From Pseudoduganella umbonata (GTDB lineage Bacteria; Pseudomonadota; Gammaproteobacteria; Burkholderiales; Burkholderiaceae_D): a DNA stretch of 64,000 nt. This document shows, one piece after another, positions 63,122 to 64,000 of the stretch. How positions within the stretch are numbered: the stretch's first letter is position 1; each line of letters begins with the position of its first letter. The notes beneath the pieces were generated by a model that had not been told where the DNA came from, did no database searches, and was given only the letters and a program-made list of their open reading frames with translations. The stretch lies in NCBI RefSeq assembly GCF_014192225.1, contig NZ_JACHXS010000011.1, positions 124,001-188,000 of the forward strand. The letters are read 5' to 3'. Both the position numbers and the translations under genes were made by a program.

Positions 63122-64000
63122 CCGACACGGGCACTTGCACGGGCTTGGGCTGCGGCGCGCGGCCGCCGTGCCGGATCCCGGCCGCTTCCAGTTCCGCCAG
63201 CAGCGCCGGCGCATAGGCCGCGTTCAGGGCGGCCACCGGATACTGGTACAGGCCGCCGTGCTCCGGCGCCAGCGGCGCCGCCTTGGCCAGCACGGCTTCG
63301 GCGGCCGTCCACAGCCGCTGCACGTGGGCCATCATCTTCTTGCGCGCGACCAGCCGTTTCCACGCATCCGGATCGCTGGCGCGCAGCGCCTTCAGGTAGG
63401 CGCCCGTGTAGAGCATGAAATCGGCCATGCCGCCGATATTGCCGTTGATCGAATTGGCCTGCTCCGCCATTGCCCGATACAGGGGCGTGCCGGCCAGCGC
63501 CACCTCGAATTCGGCGCCGGCCACGTGGGCATTGAGTTCATCGATCAGCGGGAAGAAATCGCCGCGGTTGACATTGCGGTTGCCGAAGTAGACGGCGTAG
63601 CGGCCATTCGGCTGGGCCTTGATGTCCGCCGGGATTTCGCTGTCCGCCAGCACGAAGCCTGGTGCCTGGCCGCGCACGTAGTCGGTCACGTGGATCTCGC
63701 CGCGGAAGTGGAAGACCGCGCGGTTGCCATGGCACGCGGACAGCGCGAAATCAAGCATGTGGTTCGCTTCGTGGAACGCCGTCAGCAGGGACTGCAGGTC
63801 CATCGACGCGGCACTGCGGATCCACCACATCACCTGCGGCTGCGCCGCGTTGAACAGCGGCCGCACCGATGCGTATTCGGGCGCCGCCAGCAGCGCGGTC
63901 ATCGCGGCGGTGTCGTTACCGGAGGCCCGCGCGGGATTGTCCTTGCAGATCTCGCGGCCCGGCATGGTCTGGCGGCCGGCAGGTTCGAACACGAGCGGCA
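63096..64000 (-). CDS. putative zinc metallopeptidase (5' end beyond window)
   Basis: At least 298 residues are visible, with the reading frame still open at the window edge. The segment LTAFHEANHMLDFAL contains an HExxH motif (HEANH), and a later DELNAH (about 70-75 residues downstream) could give a third ligand. No known family is assigned. C-terminal 60 residues are Ala/Pro-rich. Its 3' end overlaps DUF885 by 26 bases, convergently. Confidence 0.65.
   Translation of the reverse strand, partial: PLVFEPAGRQTMPGREICKDNPARASGNDTAAMTALLAAPEYASVRPLFNAAQPQVMWWIRSAASMDLQSLLTAFHEANHMLDFALSACHGNRAVFHFRGEIHVTDYVRGQAPGFVLADSEIPADIKAQPNGRYAVYFGNRNVNRGDFFPLIDELNAHVAGAEFEVALAGTPLYRAMAEQANSINGNIGGMADFMLYTGAYLKALRASDPDAWKRLVARKKMMAHVQRLWTAAEAVLAKAAPLAPEHGGLYQYPVAALNAAYAPALLAELEAAGIRHGGRAPQPKPVQVPVSVSAPSAAQ

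Overview
The window looks like a high-GC betaproteobacterial chromosome, most probably Oxalobacteraceae (Massilia / Pseudoduganella type). This rests on the ffs-dnaX-ybaB-recR and ribBA-ribH-nusB gene orders, two PEP-CTERM proteins, several composite c-di-GMP proteins, CstA with a YbdD partner, and many palindromic intergenic repeats. The placement comes from family knowledge and gene order, not from a database search.

Layout. 1-5.5 kb: small unknown genes, a Gln-rich low-complexity protein, an MgtC/DUF4010 membrane protein, a PEP-CTERM protein and an Asp/Glu racemase. 5.7-9.1 kb: a TonB-dependent receptor followed 9 bases later by a signal-peptide-bearing SAM hydrolase. 9.2-14 kb: a second PEP-CTERM protein, a broken rlmI, an exported thioredoxin-like protein, a LysR regulator and an SRPBCC protein. 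14-18 kb: an AT-rich gene for a TIR/NDT-like FVIMPF protein, a structured 250-bp repeat, and a two-subunit molybdenum hydroxylase. 18.4-26.4 kb: a minus-strand run of ten genes: Tat-exported hydrolase, response regulator, histidine kinase, mlaF-E-D-A-C-B and a short-chain dehydrogenase. Then come a second copy of the structured repeat and tRNA-Ser(TGA).

27-35 kb: a coupled HDOD/EAL gene pair, then a Cache-domain kinase and NarL-type regulator divergent from cstA-ybdD with an operator-like repeat between them. 35-39 kb: a GH3 lipoprotein and an alpha/beta hydrolase-TPR protein. 39-44.5 kb: a hybrid kinase next to a REC-PAS-GGDEF-EAL protein. 44.6-50 kb: recR, yciI-like, ybaB, dnaX, the 4.5S SRP RNA and ubiD. 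50.3-54 kb: a lytic transglycosylase behind a long leader, then nusB, ribH and ribBA. 54-64 kb: a 1166-residue REC-GAF-PAS-PAS-GADEF-EAL-REC protein, an SMP-30 protein, an OsmC protein, a CPA2 antiporter, a DUF885 protein and a putative metalloprotease that runs off the window.

Functional themes are envelope lipid transport under a dedicated two-component system, c-di-GMP and phosphorelay signalling (three EAL proteins plus a degenerate EAL-HDOD partner), pyruvate uptake control, and housekeeping replication, repair and riboflavin genes. No IS element, integrase, phage gene or CRISPR array was seen. The most unusual items are the exported SAM hydrolase beside a TonB receptor, the kinase-linked mla operon, the FVIMPF protein, and intergenic repeats whose hairpins differ between copies by compensatory changes.
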